Source of the DNA: Ephemerocybe angulata
Lineage: Eukaryota; Basidiomycota; Agaricomycetes; Agaricales; Psathyrellaceae
NCBI GenBank assembly: GCA_013368325.1
Contig: JAACJK010000168.1
Span: forward strand, 372,001 to 436,000
Reading direction: 5' to 3'
Length of the DNA stretch: 64,000 nt
The number at the start of each line of letters is the position of its first letter. The first letter of the stretch is position 1. The position numbers were made by a program, and so were the translations under genes. Below the pieces are notes generated by a model. That model was not told where the DNA came from and did no database searches. It saw nothing but the letters and a program-made list of their open reading frames with translations. Below are positions 1-12,350 of this stretch, piece by piece.

Positions 1-1
1 G

Positions 2-1369
2 GTGAAGGTTAAGGAGGAGGAGGAGGAGGAGGAGCAGGTGGAGGGTGTGCAGATGAGCAAGATGGAGGAGGCGCGGGAAGAAACACAAGGTATGTCGCAT
101 ATATGCGCGCTTTGATGGGGGTTTATCAATTTCTAGGCAAATTCGACACGACGTGCGTCGCCTTAGCTCCTCAGACGCTCCCAGTACCGACGCCGTTGCC
201 GCCGGCGGAGGTAACGGTGGAGGATACCCAGCAGATTCAGACCGGCGTGGACTATGCAGCTTTTCTAGGTGAAGGCGACACGACGCAGGTCGCTTTGGCC
301 CCTCACACGCTCGCAGTGCATTCTTCGTCGGCGATGGCGCAGGCACTGATGGAGGTGGACGAAGCGATGGAAACGGGCGAGCAAGGTACGTCGCCGGTAC
401 GCGCTCCTACTCACGCTCATCGCTCTCCAGACATTCCCAAACTCTCCGGCACCACTCGGACCCCTGGACCTTCCCCAACACTTCCTTCATCTCCGATCCC
501 CACATCATCGTCCCCTCTGACTCTCTCGCAATGCTTCCTCCCCCCCTCGTCTCCATTCACAAGCCCTCCCCCACGCTCGGCGCCATCCGCTTCTGCATCG
601 CCCCCTCCACCCCCAGATCTACCCCGGCTCACAAGGGCCTCGAAGCGTATGTATCTTACCGCGTTGGAGTACGTGCCGGCGTCGGATTCCAAGCTGGCCC
701 CTCTCGACGACGGCAAATGCACTGCTTCGACGGCCACCTCGCACCCGGCCCCCATCCAACCGCTCTCTGAAAGGCGGACTTCGCTCAACGATAATATCCA
801 GCCCGTATCTGCGTCTAAAGCTAAAGGTAACGTCTCGCGTCATGTCAAACGCTGTATCGCTGTGCGTTCCTGACGGCTTCTGGGCGTCGTCTCGTCTTTT
901 CGTCGCACATCCCTCGACCCGCCGTTCCTCCGTCCGTCGCGCGCCCCCTGCAGAATCCAAATCCTCCACAAAGCAAGTGAAGAAGATCGCCCACCGCCCC
1001 GCTACGACCGCCATCATCGCTCCCAAGACCTCGAAACCCTCTCGCAAGCGTCCCAAATCCACACGTTCTCCTCCTGTTCTTCCTGCTCCCGCTCCTCCTG
1101 TTGCCTCTCGTCCCTCGCCTCCTCCCTCTGACTCTTCTCCTATCCCAGTCACCTCTCGCCCTCCAGTCGACATCGACATCGAAATCGACGATCCCATCCC
1201 GACGCCTGCTGACCTGGAGCGCGCGCTCTACGCAGGCATCACGTTCGAGCGCTGTTTGGATATCTCCCTCTCGGCCGTGCCGTTCCTGTTTGGGCTTGAT
1301 GCTTGTGGGTTTCAGTTTGGCTATGGTGGATCCGGACGACGTTGACGACTCTGCGACGGTGGACGCTTA
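2..1369 (+). CDS. Unrecognised multi-exon gene, cut by the left window edge
   Basis: I do not recognise this product. Frame 2 is open from the left edge through a run of Glu codons (GGA/GAG microsatellite). It then crosses a clear 47-nt intron at 90-136 (gtatgt...tttctag) and continues with two diverged copies of a DTTxVALAPxTLxV motif, about 120 nt apart. A second donor follows near 386. Further right the sequence is Pro/Ser/Lys-rich and ends in a frame rich in Asp/Glu and Pro (about 940-1345). The exon chain after 390 is uncertain because several frames stay open. A diverged relative lies at 7.4-8.6 kb in the same orientation, with matching splice positions, so this is a repeated family and possibly part of an old mobile element. 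Low-complexity composition argues for a disordered protein. Confidence 0.3.
11..33 (+). repeat. GGA trinucleotide microsatellite
   Basis: About seven GGA/GAG units in a row. In the open frame they encode a poly-Glu tract of the partial gene at the left edge. Confidence 0.8.
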
Positions 1370-4354
1370 GACTCGGGCGCTCTGCTATGACGACGCGTGC
1401 ACTTCTCGCTCTGGACGGTCCTGAATCCTGAAATCGCGCACGACGCGTGTATCTGATACACGATTCTGGCGTTGGTGCTTCTTTCTTTCCTGGTTTTGGT
1501 TTCGTGCTCGTCTCGATCAACTGAAGTGAGCTCTCTTCGGCTTGTTTGTCGATCGCCTTTTCGTTTTTATCGTTTTGCTCCGTGTCGTGTCCGTCTGGCC
1601 TTTGTTACGGCGTTATCTGATACTGCTCTGGCTGCGCGCGCTTTGTTCTCTTCGTGTTCCATTGCTGAGGGAGGAGATATGGTATAGATGCAGTGGACAG
1701 GAGGCGGTGTGGTGCACGGTGCATGGTGCTAGGTGGAAGACGGACGATGGACGGTGTGCTCTGTCTGGTACTGGGATACGTCTGTTTGTGGTTTCGTGCT
1801 CGTGCGTGGCTTCCTTGCTTGCGCTCGTGCTTTCGTCCTCTGCGCTTTGTTTTCGTTCGTCCGTTCGTCCCTCGCGCTTCCTATTCATTCTAAGGATGGT
1901 CGAACTCCCTAGGCACGACCTGCGAGACGTTTCTGATAGCCGTACTACTCATGCTTGCTTGCTACCTCGCGCCCATTCTGACTGGACGCGGTATCATCAG
2001 ATCAGACTGACTCTCGCTCGCTCGCTCGTCGACATTCGTTCTTTGTAGTTATCGCTGAGATTGTGTACGCTCCACTCTACTTTAGTTTATTTACCTTACT
2101 TCAGTTTGTTCATCCTCTTTTTCTTGCGCTTTTACGGATTCTATTCTCTCAATGTGAACCCCCACGCGCGGCCTAATGCCCGACGAATGTCCACATACAC
2201 CCTCTTCCTCTCAAGTTCTCATGTTGCATCTTAAACTCCCACATCCACGCCGTCGCTCTTCTGCTCAACCTCTTCGGCTTTGCTCGGGCGCCTCTGTATT
2301 CTGAATTGCCTTTACACTTGTCTGTTTCAGTGACTGCGCCTGTCACCCAACCCCGTTTGCCGGGTCTCCCACTTCGGCTTTCGCGTACATGATTGTGTAA
2401 TGGATTTGTGGATTCGGTTTCATGGTTGATGAAGGGGAGCCTGTGCCTTCTCCTATGCCTCAGACTGTTATGTTCTCCCGGGGGAGTTGTTACTATTGTC
2501 GATGCCATATTTGACGTAGCCCGTTGAGCTTTGATAGCAGTCAGGGTTCTGTGCATAGCGCCAACCAATAATACTCTTGGCTTCCACTAGGGAGACCTTG
2601 ACATCCTTTAAATTCTACTTCAAGCTGTTTTCGTTGATAATAATCTCCAGCTGACCTTGAATCTCCCGCACAGGCGGCTCGACAGGCCATAATATGGATG
2701 GACGGTTCTCGCTCTCGTATGTACGGATCTAAGGCAGTGGGCACATGGTTGAATCTCTTATGCTTGCGTAGTCACTCAGCCAGAGCGACCGATTTCATCC
2801 AAATATAGGAAATTGAGATACGCGCAACGCATCCGCGACAAGGATATGCGCCAGACTGTTCCAGCTGGAACACACCCACACACACAACTAGCCAAGCGAG
2901 TTCCAACCAGCTCTGTGTAGTCCAAGCTCTCATTTCTATCTTTTCTTCTCATATTCAGCCCCGCGAGGTTCTTCGTACAAGTGGTGGTGTCCTGCGGCGC
3001 GCGCATAACAAGCTCAAAACTTCCGAAGTGTTGTATGTACGCAGATGCCGTTCGTCCTCGAGTCACTCGTAGTAGATCCCTGCTCTATACCACGTACGGC
3101 ATTCAAAGCCTTTTGGAAGGTCATCCACGGTCCAAAACTGAGAGAACAGCTCGCACGCTGAGTCCGTTAATAAACCCCCGCACACGGCCGTATGGGTATG
3201 CACTCACACCAGTGTAGCAGTCTCACATTACGAAGGTCCGCGCCAGTGTCAATACCGGAGAGAATAAGTATCACTGCATGCCGGTGACAACTGCCGTGGT
3301 ATAGCCTACTACTAGTGAAGCTCCTGGAATTGGGAGCTGTGCTTCTCATCGACATAGATGAGGCTCGGTTTGATACGATCCCATTGGTGGCGCGGACAGA
3401 ACAGCCGCTTGTAACCCACTTACCAGCTTCTCCCTTGCGCGATGCAGCAGGCTCTGGGACTGGTATGGGCGTCTCACCTTCGTAATCGGCGAGAAACGGT
3501 GGCTCAGATGCACACAATTGGGCTTCTGATTTAAGTATAGTTTAAGCACTTGGCGTGTGACCTTTGAAGCTGCTTTCAGTCTCGTCCTTCCAATCGACGT
3601 TAATATTAGGCACTGGAATCACTCCAAGTACCCCGTTTAAGGACGGGACATAGGCTACGAATGCACCGCCTCACATAGATTCTCTGTGCTGGGCCCTCTG
3701 CGCTCGCTGGGTTTGTGTTGTCTTTAATGATTCACTTTTGACGACGGAGCGGGCATTCGACGAGGAGATAAAGCGTCCAGAAGCTAACACCAGACATCTA
3801 GGAAGGGAAAGCGGAACAAGATTTGAGTTGGAGTGATCAGCGCCTGATATATTGAAGAAGACATATAATCTATCATCCACCTTCGCCATCATGTCCATAG
3901 GCGCCCATACCGTTCCATGACAAAACCTGGTGGGCCTGCCAGAGCGCATTGACATTGAGTATCCAGGTAGTCAAGTTAGGGACACTAAATTTGAATGTGG
4001 AGGGGTACAATAGGCACCACTTGGGGTCCATCCCTAACTGGAAGCTCCACGCCGCGCTCAGGTTCCGAACGATGGCCAATCTCGGCGCGGTTTCGGTGGC
4101 AAGTATCATCAGTGCTTCCGACCGCCCATGCTTCGGCGTACTCCACAAACTCTGGTGGCAATGTGTCAGTAGAAGCTAGAAGAGTCGAGGACGGATTAGA
4201 TCTATCAGGAACCGTGATCCTCCCACTGCTAAGCGCTGCGGAATAACCCTCGATCTTCGAAAATGAGACCTTTGGCGCCCACAACGTGCATAATACAACA
4301 TTGACTTGAGAACAGTTCCGCCACCCCATCCCGGCCTTCAGAGCGCATACCGTC
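1370..4354. other. Stretch with no supportable gene
   Basis: Short open frames occur on both strands, but none has a recognisable domain, a signal peptide, or a splice-consistent chain of exons. Part of 1.4-2.1 kb is T- and CGT-rich and may belong to the repeat family at the left edge. I see no RNA gene or transposon ends here. Confidence 0.4.
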
Positions 4355-6284
4355 ATGAGTCTATCGCCAGAGGACGTAGCGGATCTCACAGAGGAAATTT
4401 CTATATGGTTCATGCAGGATGTGGGTACCATTATTTATCTACAAAAATCGCACTAATCTAGTGGCCGCAAACTAAAGTATATTTCGCGTAAGCCATAAAA
4501 TTGAGCTATACAATTACTCTTTTCACATACATTTCCCCAGTTGGCTTTTGGACTTTTTATGTAAGTAATCCTTTGGCATGCACTCGACCATTTCGTGGTT
4601 CCGCGGGCTAATATTTTCTCAATCGGTCCTAGCTCTACCAGTATCTCACAACACTTGCAGAGGAAGTAAGTGGAGAGCCTCCTTTTTGACCTTTTATTGC
4701 TGAACAGCGAACAACTTGTGCGCTTTTCTTAGGTCTCCACAATTTGGCCCCAGAAATGGCGAACAGGGAAAATCCTTTTCCTCCTGCTTCGATACATCCC
4801 CATTTGCTACATTATGCTGCAAATATTTCGTGCGTTGGTTGTCATAGCTTCTTCAGCTGTGTAATCTCATACGGCTTTCAGTGGAACTTAGGATTCATAT
4901 TCACCTGAGCCCCAAGGTATCCTACTTCCCTCGTGGGCCATGCCTGCTTGGTGCTTATGTCCGGCTGCTCCTTAGGTCTGTCAGAAAGTGGGCATGGTTG
5001 GAAACACAGGTGAGACTCGTGCCTGAAGCCTCCCTGCTTAAAATATGACTCTGATACAGACCGCCACTACGTCAGTTCTACTCAGAGTACTTGCTTATGG
5101 GGCAGAAGGTAGTATATCAATGATATTGTTGTCAGACATGCAAGTCTCACAGTCTGGTCGCAGTCGTCATCCTCCTGTGCCTCCATGCCTTGCTAGGGGC
5201 GCGGCGAAGATACCTTGCACTGTTGGTCTTGATATATACGGTATAATCATCTCTCTTCAGGAATATGGGTACTGCTAACTAGAGATTTCAGATTTTGACC
5301 ATTACGGGGATTATTTTGGGGAGTCGGGGGGACTTCGAAGGGTCACTCAGTACGATCTCTCACTGACAGTGTACTTACAACTCACTGACTTCAAATCCCA
5401 GCCCTGCTACATTCCGAATTGGATCAAGAACTGGGGTATGGGTGTACCTGGGCGGGGGACCTGTCACCCGATGCTATGAAGATGGCGGTAATAGCGGGAT
5501 ACATCTCTCTGGCAAAAGCTACGTGTAAGGATCACCTTCGCGTCACACTCACAATACTGAACATGTTCTCTCTTGGCCAAAAAATAGCGATGGCTGTTCT
5601 GATGCTATCTGTGTTCCTCGTTCGTTACAGAAGAACAACGGGTACACTATTGCACATTCTGCGTCGAGATAGTGGTGTGCACATCTTTTCACTGATAGGT
5701 ATGTTCCGATGTGCCATAATTTTGCACGGTTTGTTGATGGTGATCTCAGCATTACGCCTCTTTGCTGCTGTGACCGGCAGCTTCTCAGAGGTACGAGCTC
5801 CAGCCTTGCAGGGAAACCACATGGCTTACCCTGTACCACCCAGTTGCTTGGATTCTACAATATTCCGGATATGTAAGTGCCACAATATCCCAAATACGTG
5901 CAAGCAGTTCATCTTCAAACGAACGAGGCAGTATTGTAACTGGGTAAGTACTGTCTCCAAAGCTTCTCTGAGACATGCGTATTCAAGTCTAAAATGTCTA
6001 TTAGTGCCCAGGTTACTGCATTCCCAATCCTGGCATGTCACCTGCTGCTCAACATGCGCAATACCGAAGATCTGGGTGTAAAAAAAACCGTCTCATCACT
6101 CCTCTTCGGCGATGTCGTCCCGGGGGATAATTCAGAGGACAATGACGACGACGAGACTACAAGTATCCCACTGGGGCTGGTGCGGCGCTATGCGGGCCTC
6201 GGACGCCAGAGTGACGCTAAAGGTGACACGGCGAGGCGCGACGAGGAGGCGGAAATCCTGGAGCTGAGGAAAATGGGGAATTGA
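4355..6284 (+). CDS. DUF6533-domain membrane protein (copy A)
   Basis: This is one of three related genes in the window. The likely start at 4355 gives an acidic opening, MSLSPEDVADLTEEI, like that of copy B. Exon 1 ends at 4420 before gtgggt. Conserved blocks appear in family order: YQYLTTLAEE near 4,633-4,665, then VSTIWPQKW..GKILFLLLRY after an intron, then a transmembrane block with HALLGARRRY (about 5,155-5,240), then LGYGCTW and VRYRR..G (5,420-5,650), and a C-terminal PILACHLLLNMR block. The last exon runs from about 5,994 to the stop at 6284 and ends in an acidic, Lys/Glu-rich tail. Introns are short, so the apparent 220-residue open frame at 5,419-6,081 is partly read-through. DUF6533 proteins are multi-pass membrane proteins of unknown function, expanded in mushroom-forming fungi. 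Exon borders in the middle are uncertain. Confidence 0.7.
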
Positions 6285-6351
6285 GAGTCAGGACCTCCCA
6301 TTCTGCAGGCGATTACTAGTGTTACGAGATCATTCTCTTTTCTTTCATGTA

Positions 6352-6441
6352 TTTATTCCGCGACCCGTCCCCCTATTTATTGGCTGTGTGGTCGTCTTTA
6401 TTCCGCGACCCGTCCCCCTATTTATTGGCTGTGTGGTCGCC
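6352..6441. repeat. 45-bp tandem repeat, two copies
   Basis: Units at 6352-6396 and 6397-6441 differ at one base near their ends (gtcgtc versus gtcgcc). They sit about 70 bp after the stop of the DUF6533 gene A, probably in its 3' untranslated region. Confidence 0.9.
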
Positions 6442-6599
6442 TTTATTTTATAATCATATCATTCGGAGGGTGGAATAGTTTGGAGGAGGGACAGCAGGCG
6501 GACTAGTGCAGTTCTTCAAAACAATATGCGAACAATTAAGCGTAATAAATAACAGGTACCCAATCCACATCACCGACCCCTCCAGCTTTAGCTTCAGCC

Positions 6600-7002
6600 T
6601 CAGCCTTCTCGCCTCTGCACCGTAGCATGCGTATGTCCCACAACTCCTCCACGCGCTCTCAAGTACCCCTCACGCTTGGGGAACGAGACATGCCCCAAAT
6701 CCACATCGTCCACCCCGCGTTTCTGCACAGTGACATGCGTATGCCCCACAACGCCTCCGCGCCCCTCAACTTCAACCTCGCATCCCCCAATCGTGACGTG
6801 CGTATGGCCCGCAACACCGTCGCGTCCTTCAACTTCGACGTCGCGCCCTCCAATTGTGACATGCATATGCCCTACAATAGGACCGACTGCTGTGCTCTGA
6901 ACCAAGGCTTCAAGCTTCGATGCCTCTGTTGGGGAAAGGCGCTGCAAGAGACGCGACAGCGAGAACGACGAGTGTAAAGATGGTTCGACCGGCGGAGAGC
7001 AT
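6600..7002 (-). pseudogene. Secreted repeat ORF, signal peptide and repeats in different frames
   Basis: The minus strand starts at 7002 with a convincing signal peptide (MLSAGRTIFTLVVLAVASLA followed by APFP). That frame stops after 30 codons. The neighbouring frame is open from 6947 to 6600 and encodes a repeated unit of 21 residues beginning GHxHVTIGG and ending EGRxGV. Two full copies, one longer copy of 36 residues and a partial copy are visible. Two Lys-Arg dipeptides in the repeat region would suit Kex2 cleavage. The two parts are off by one base and I see no GT-AG intron that joins them, so a small indel near 6,945 is the simplest explanation. A hidden intron cannot be excluded. No family is recognised. 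Confidence 0.4.
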
Positions 7003-7438
7003 GGTGGAGACGACGTTCGAGTATGTGTGTTCGGTGCTGTACTTCGAACTCTGAGGGAGTGGGAGGGTGATATGTTGCGATCGCAGATTCAGATGCAACG
7101 AAAGTTATAGAATCCCACTGAGTTATTATACCCAATTTATAGTGATATCTGTAGTACCACGTAGAACATATCGCGGGCTCTATCAACTGTCGCGGTCTAA
7201 GACAGTGCATTTATCCCTTACCGAGCTCTCTGATTCGCTCAAAAGTGGATTGAATGCATTTCGCCACTTTGAAGCTTGGGTAAAGTGTGTTTGGTGGAGG
7301 GGATGTGGGGAGGCTGGGGGCAAGGGCTATACTTTCAGGCACATTGTTGCATCCCAAAGCTGGCGGGAGCGACTTCACCATACTCTATAGGGTCGGAGTG
7401 TCGCTGACCGTACTACTCAATCCGTCTCGGTTGAACAA

Positions 7439-8589
7439 TTGGATGTTAGATACGAAGTCGTCCGACCGACTTACCAGAATCCAAAGTATTGGTCACGGGC
7501 GTCTATGATGGCTATCCGGGATGGAATGCGTCGCTCGTTGAAGATGCATAAGTTGTGGTATCGCTGCCGTGCGCGTGCGAAGAAGTTGGTGATCGACATT
7601 CCGGCGAGGAGTTACGATTGGATGTGCGGGATGTTGAGGCGGAGGAGGAGGAGAGGCGGGTGCGGGAGGAGAGGGCTAGGAAGAGGCGGGTGCGGGTAAG
7701 GAAGAAGAGGTGGTGGTGGAGATTATGTAGGTGAGGAAGAGGGGGGACGAGGAAGGGCGAGGTACTTCGCATTTATACGGGCTTTTGTTGGGTCACCTCG
7801 TTTTCCTAGGCAAGGGTGAGATGGCGTATGTCCATGTATACTCACGCCTTCAACTCTGGGACGTCGTCTGATTCGTGCAAGATCGCCCCTCTCGGTGATC
7901 TTGCTCCTGGTGAAACTTCTGCTATCCCATAGCGCCCGGCTCTCGCACAACCGCTTGTGTGTGTGTGTGTGTGTGCAGAGAGCCGTGCTCTCAGTGATAA
8001 CATTTCGCGCGCATGCGTACCTAAGGCGAAAGCTATCGTCCCTCTTTGTGTATACCTCGGTCTCGCTTCCGGTTCCTAATCGCTGCTGCTCGATTTTGTG
8101 TCTCTTCTCCCTGTGTCGCTTGTCTTCTGCAGAACCCAGATCCGCTACGAAGAAGTCCAAGAATCTCAGCTCTGGGCCGGGTTTGGGCTCTTTGCTCCTC
8201 CTTCGCTTACTAGAATACTCGACTGATCAGCTTTGGTCGAGTACAAGTCCTGACGCAATCGCCTGGCTGTTATTCCCCGTCTCGGGACTTTGGCAGGAGA
8301 TCTGGGAGAACGCACTTAGGTATCAGAAATGCCAGTCAGACTTATACTAAAGGTGGCATAATTGCCGCTGAATTACTTCGATGTATGTAGAGATCCAGTT
8401 ACACATTTATGGAGCCTCCGAAGGCCTTTTCTTCTCCAGGTCCATTGCTCAGAGCGACACCTCCTTCGGAGACGGAGTCCTATGGAATGTGTTAAGAATG
8501 ACAGCTGTGTTCTCCGAGATAAACGTGTCCTGAAGCGTACCTTATCTACCGCGGAGTCAGATTCAGCGCTCGTATTCGCAAAGCCGTGA
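7439..8589 (+). CDS. Diverged relative of the left-edge gene
   Basis: Several blocks match the left-edge gene in order and orientation. These are an acidic/Arg-rich coil just before a short intron (about 7,782-7,827, gtactt...cctag), a segment resembling SDSCKIAPL (about 7,870), a block ending KAKA near 8,030, and an exon after an acceptor ctgcag near 8,134 that starts with codons for EPRSA..KKSK. Upstream, 7,439-7,640 is open and basic, with VRPTYQNPKYWSR. The final block ends near 8,588 before gtgagt. An in-frame stop near 7,930 and the GT repeat at 7,956 suggest decay. Function unknown; it could be a coding part of a repetitive element. Confidence 0.25.
7956..7975 (+). repeat. GT dinucleotide microsatellite
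   Basis: About ten uninterrupted GT units, inside the left-edge gene relative and next to a probable splice acceptor (gtgtgcag). Confidence 0.9.
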
Positions 8590-9100
8590 GTGGTTGTGGG
8601 GAGGTGAGAAAGATGAAATGAGTTGTCGAGTTCCTCCCGAAGACCCTCCCGAGATATTAACCTAATGCAACAAGCGGGGGTCAGTATTTGGAATGGCCTA
8701 TCTGGACAAGCTGAGCTCGCACATGCTGATTACTGAGATTACGTAGACTGGAAAGGATGCAGATGTGCGGATGTGCGAAGTCAGGCGAAGCAATAGCGCG
8801 ACAAGGATGGCACAATACGCACTGTGTGTGCCGCAGGAGAATGGGATCAAGCTACGAGAAGTAGTGAGGATGCGTGTCAAGTTTATCTCAAGAGGCGAAC
8901 CTACAAATAGTACGTCCCACCTGCGAGGTCGTACTACAGCCATTTCATGATTAAACATGGGTAACGGGTCAAAGATCAAGAGAAAGCGACATACAATGAT
9001 GACAGTTAGTAGAGCTAACACGCTGCAAGGTAGAAAGCGTCTTTCAGCGACTTCTCTGGGTTGTCAGACGCTCGCCGGCGCTACACACCTTGTAACAATC

Positions 9101-10260
9101 CCTCGGGTGATCGCATATTTAACCAAGGTACTGACAAGACTCTTCGTCCTATGTGAGAAGGCAGAATATATCAACTATTAGGCCAGTGCGTACATAGAAA
9201 ACGCGCAGACCTTCGTGTGCCGTCGCTGCTGTTTGACTTTAGGATGGCTACCAGGCTAATGGTGATGAGCAGATCGCAGGCTGCGCTCGCTCCCCCGTGA
9301 ATGAACATTGATTTCTGATCAATTAGATCAAAGTCAGGAGGGTCGAACGTATAGTGGAGAGCCTACAAGGAGGTATTGGACACGCTTGGCAATTTCGGAA
9401 TACGTCTTCCCCTGAATCCTGACAGGACGGGGAAGATAGAGTCCGTCAGTATCATCAAAAGAGAGAGAACGCGGAACCCGTCATACATGATCACAACTTG
9501 GACTTAGGCACCGAAGGTAGCGTTAGCGGCACTATAATGGCGTGAAAGGAGAAGGCTGCGTACTTAAACCGCCGCCTAGGGAGGGATATCTGCTCAGTGT
9601 GTGTAACTTGAGTAAAGGAATCGACGCACCAAGCTGTAGAAAGGCAAGCGCCGTCTAAGAGGGATGAAAACGTCTCAGGCGCTCCGTGGTTCAGACTAAT
9701 CGAAATTGACATTACGCACGATGGGGTATGCCATGAACCTCAAAACACTTTCGAACCTTTTCCCAACTGCGCGGAATGCGTCAGATCCCGGTTACGCGTA
9801 ACGACAACAAATGTTCCGACCTTGCCATATCCGCGTCGCGTAGAACCTATGTAGGTCTGTATCAGCTTAGTTCGTGCGAATGAGGCCAACCTTCGTACAG
9901 CTGGGAAAAGAACGCGGTGAGAATAATGCATGCCGTTTTTGCCTGGAAGTCTTATCAGAATGCCGGTCGCAATGGTAGGATACAAGGAAAGTGCTCACCG
10001 AAACAGAACTACGAGCATGACGATGGAAACAGATCATTAGCAAGGTATCATGGCCAAAGGTTGACGTCGTAACGAGCTCACAAGGGCATGAAATCAGGCG
10101 TGTAACCGGACTTGTAGTCTGTAACGAAGACTTCGTAGAGCTGGTGGTTTGTGAAGATCGTCTCCAGGACCGACAGCACTCCCAGTACCCCGACGAATGC
10201 CTTGACGACTCGGGGGTCGTTTCGGGCGTGGTTACAGAAATACTGTATTGCCATAAGCTA
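9101..10260 (-). CDS. DUF6534-like multi-pass membrane protein, partly reconstructed
   Basis: On the minus strand the segment 10,254-10,085 encodes YFCNHARNDPRVVKAFVGVL, followed by LETIFTNHQLYEVF and a stretch ending in DFMPL. This is the first transmembrane unit typical of DUF6534 proteins. A later exon pair joins in phase across an intron near 9,840-9,900 to give TAFFSQL / FYATRIWQGRN, the family's second helix and loop. At 9,310-9,240 is MFIHGGASAACDLLITISL, matching the strongly conserved core block. At about 9,160-9,100 TKSLVSTLVKYAITRGIVT matches the next block. The region between 9,760 and 9,330 and both ends are unresolved, and stops there could mean small exons or decay. DUF6534 proteins are membrane proteins of unknown role common in Agaricomycetes. 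Confidence 0.5.
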
Positions 10261-11790
10261 CAAGGACGCGGTTTTCAGTCAGAATAGACCAGGGATTAGG
10301 CAGCACCCTTAACATACGATCGCAACCCCAAACAGTCTACCAGGGATTTGGAACCATGAGAATACGGAGGAGGTCAAGAGTACATACTCACGCGTTTGTC
10401 AGCAACGCAGCAAGCATCTGGGCTCCGTTCCTATTCTTGAAGCTCTGAGCCTCAGCCGAAAAGTCATGTGTTGGCATTGGTAAGTGAGCAATGTCGTATC
10501 AGCGAAAATATCTGGTTCGTCGGCCACAGCTGCGTTCTAGAGACGAAGTAAGGACTGTTGGTGTGCGAGTCCAAATGGACAGACAGGGAGGGGGAAACAA
10601 ACAAGATGGCCAGGGAGAGCGTATACTTATAGGAACTGTACGTGATGCAACGAATGCATGCTGGCCCTGCCATCAAGCCACATTTCGGGAGGGGAGCGAG
10701 TATACGACGACCTGGAGCTAGAACTGTATTCCCGTCGTACCAAGCGTCACGGAGCATTCATTCCTCACGTATGCTTGGGAACTGCGGCGGTATTGATGCT
10801 TAGCCGTCCGGGACCTGGAACGTAATTTAGAAGTTCACGAGCGAAAATCAGCGAAGTTCGGCATTTGTACGCAGTTCCTCTGGTGGTTACCCGAACTTCG
10901 AAGACCTTATCTGTTGCTCTATAGCTCGATTGCATTGTTCTTCAAGGAATAAACCTGATATACCTTTTCATTTACCAACCTGAGAAATCACAATGGCGCA
11001 CCTGTCCACGAATCCACCCCGATACTAAGTATGTACAAGAAATTGGATGCCAGACCAATGCCAGACCCAGGAACGTTGGGGCCGGTGTTTCAATAGGGCA
11101 CCGTACTTAGATTGAAAAATTTCTGTGCCACATCTGATTTCTCACACGGAGTCTAATTTTTGAATGCTTGTGGGCAGTTGTGGGCGTGAATGGTCGGTTC
11201 TAAAAATGTATACCTTGGTCAAACAGACGCCGGAGTGACAAGGGGAGGCGGGTACATATCTGGGGACGGTGTGAGGATATGACCTGCCAGATGCGCGCGC
11301 GTGACGAAGACGAAGACCCTCGACGACCCCTTCACAGTGGGTTTATGGACGGGTGAAGGTCCAACGCTTCCGTGATGACGCTGATCATTGATGGTATCGC
11401 CGGGTGCGCCGATCCGCCAACCCTCTCGAGTCTGCGTCCCAGTCGCGACACCCCTGATGTTATCCAAAATCACACCCTCACTACTGCGCCTTTCTTTGAG
11501 CCCACCAGCGTCTCAAATCCAAGTCACCTTTCTGTACATCCTCCGCTCGGAGGATGAGTGTATGGGGCCCAACGCCAGCACCGACGACACGACCGGTTAG
11601 TCTGCTCCGTGGGCCAGCGCACGGTGGCAGATCTCTACGTAGTTGGTGCTGACACGAGCCACAGGGAAATGATGTTTTAATATCCGGGCCCTGTGGGGTG
11701 TCACCGTTTAGTCACATATCCTAAGTACAGCAGTGCGCTGACCATCGAGGCCATGTTGATCTTCTTGGCTTCGCCGCTCTTGCTTTTGCT
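10261..11790. other. Stretch with no supportable gene
   Basis: The first part may hold the 5' exons of the DUF6534-like gene on the minus strand. The rest shows only short open frames without recognisable features. Confidence 0.35.
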
Positions 11791-11791
11791 G

Positions 11792-11830
11792 GTGTTCAGA
11801 CATACTATGACTCATAGTATGTCTGAACAC
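11792..11830. repeat. 39-bp perfect palindrome
   Basis: Left arm 11792-11810 (GTGTTCAGACATACTATGA), a single C at 11811, and right arm 11812-11830, which is the exact reverse complement. It could form a 19-bp hairpin. It lies in gene-free DNA. Two abutting transposon ends with the interior lost is one possible origin. Confidence 0.95.
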
Positions 11831-12208
11831 GTGTAGTGCGAGGACATTTCGGAGAGATAACTGTAGCTAGAGTAGCGTCGAAGACTCTCCTCAAAGTTTG
11901 GAGGAAATGGGGGAGCTTTTTGGGGGAATACAGATCGCTCTCGAGAGGTATAGGCCTAAATACTCAAAAAAATCGTGCCAAGTTGAAACACTTGTGGTCC
12001 GATGTGCCTTGAAGATAATTGCATTTTTGTGGCGTAATAAGGTACAGTAGTCAGGGTCTAAGGCACGGATCTAAAAATACTACAGGAGAGCGAAGGGAGG
12101 GAGGGGAGGGAGAGGCCTTTCGCTGCAGGAACTCGACGCGACTCGCTTGACGCGCCGTGTTCATTACGCGCGGCGTGAAACGACGTCATACTTTCCTTTT
12201 GCAGAGGT

Positions 12209-12350
12209 TTGTCAGCGAACTGCCGACTTCAGTTCATGGCTGCCATCACGAACTGCATCACAGCCCACCCATCACGAACTGACAGCGAACTGACATCTTT
12301 TTCCAGTTCGCGAACTGAAGTTCACGAACTTGTTCAGTTCGACGGCAACA
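12209..12350. repeat. Cluster of GAACTG/CAGTTC motifs
   Basis: At least eight GAACTG or CAGTTC hexamers lie within about 140 bp, in both orientations. They end in ttcgacggcaacacta, which read on the minus strand begins TAGTGTTGCCGTCGAACTGA. Short subterminal repeats next to a terminus containing GTGTTGCC recall hAT-type transposon ends. The opposite terminus was not found, so this is at most a remnant. Confidence 0.4.
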
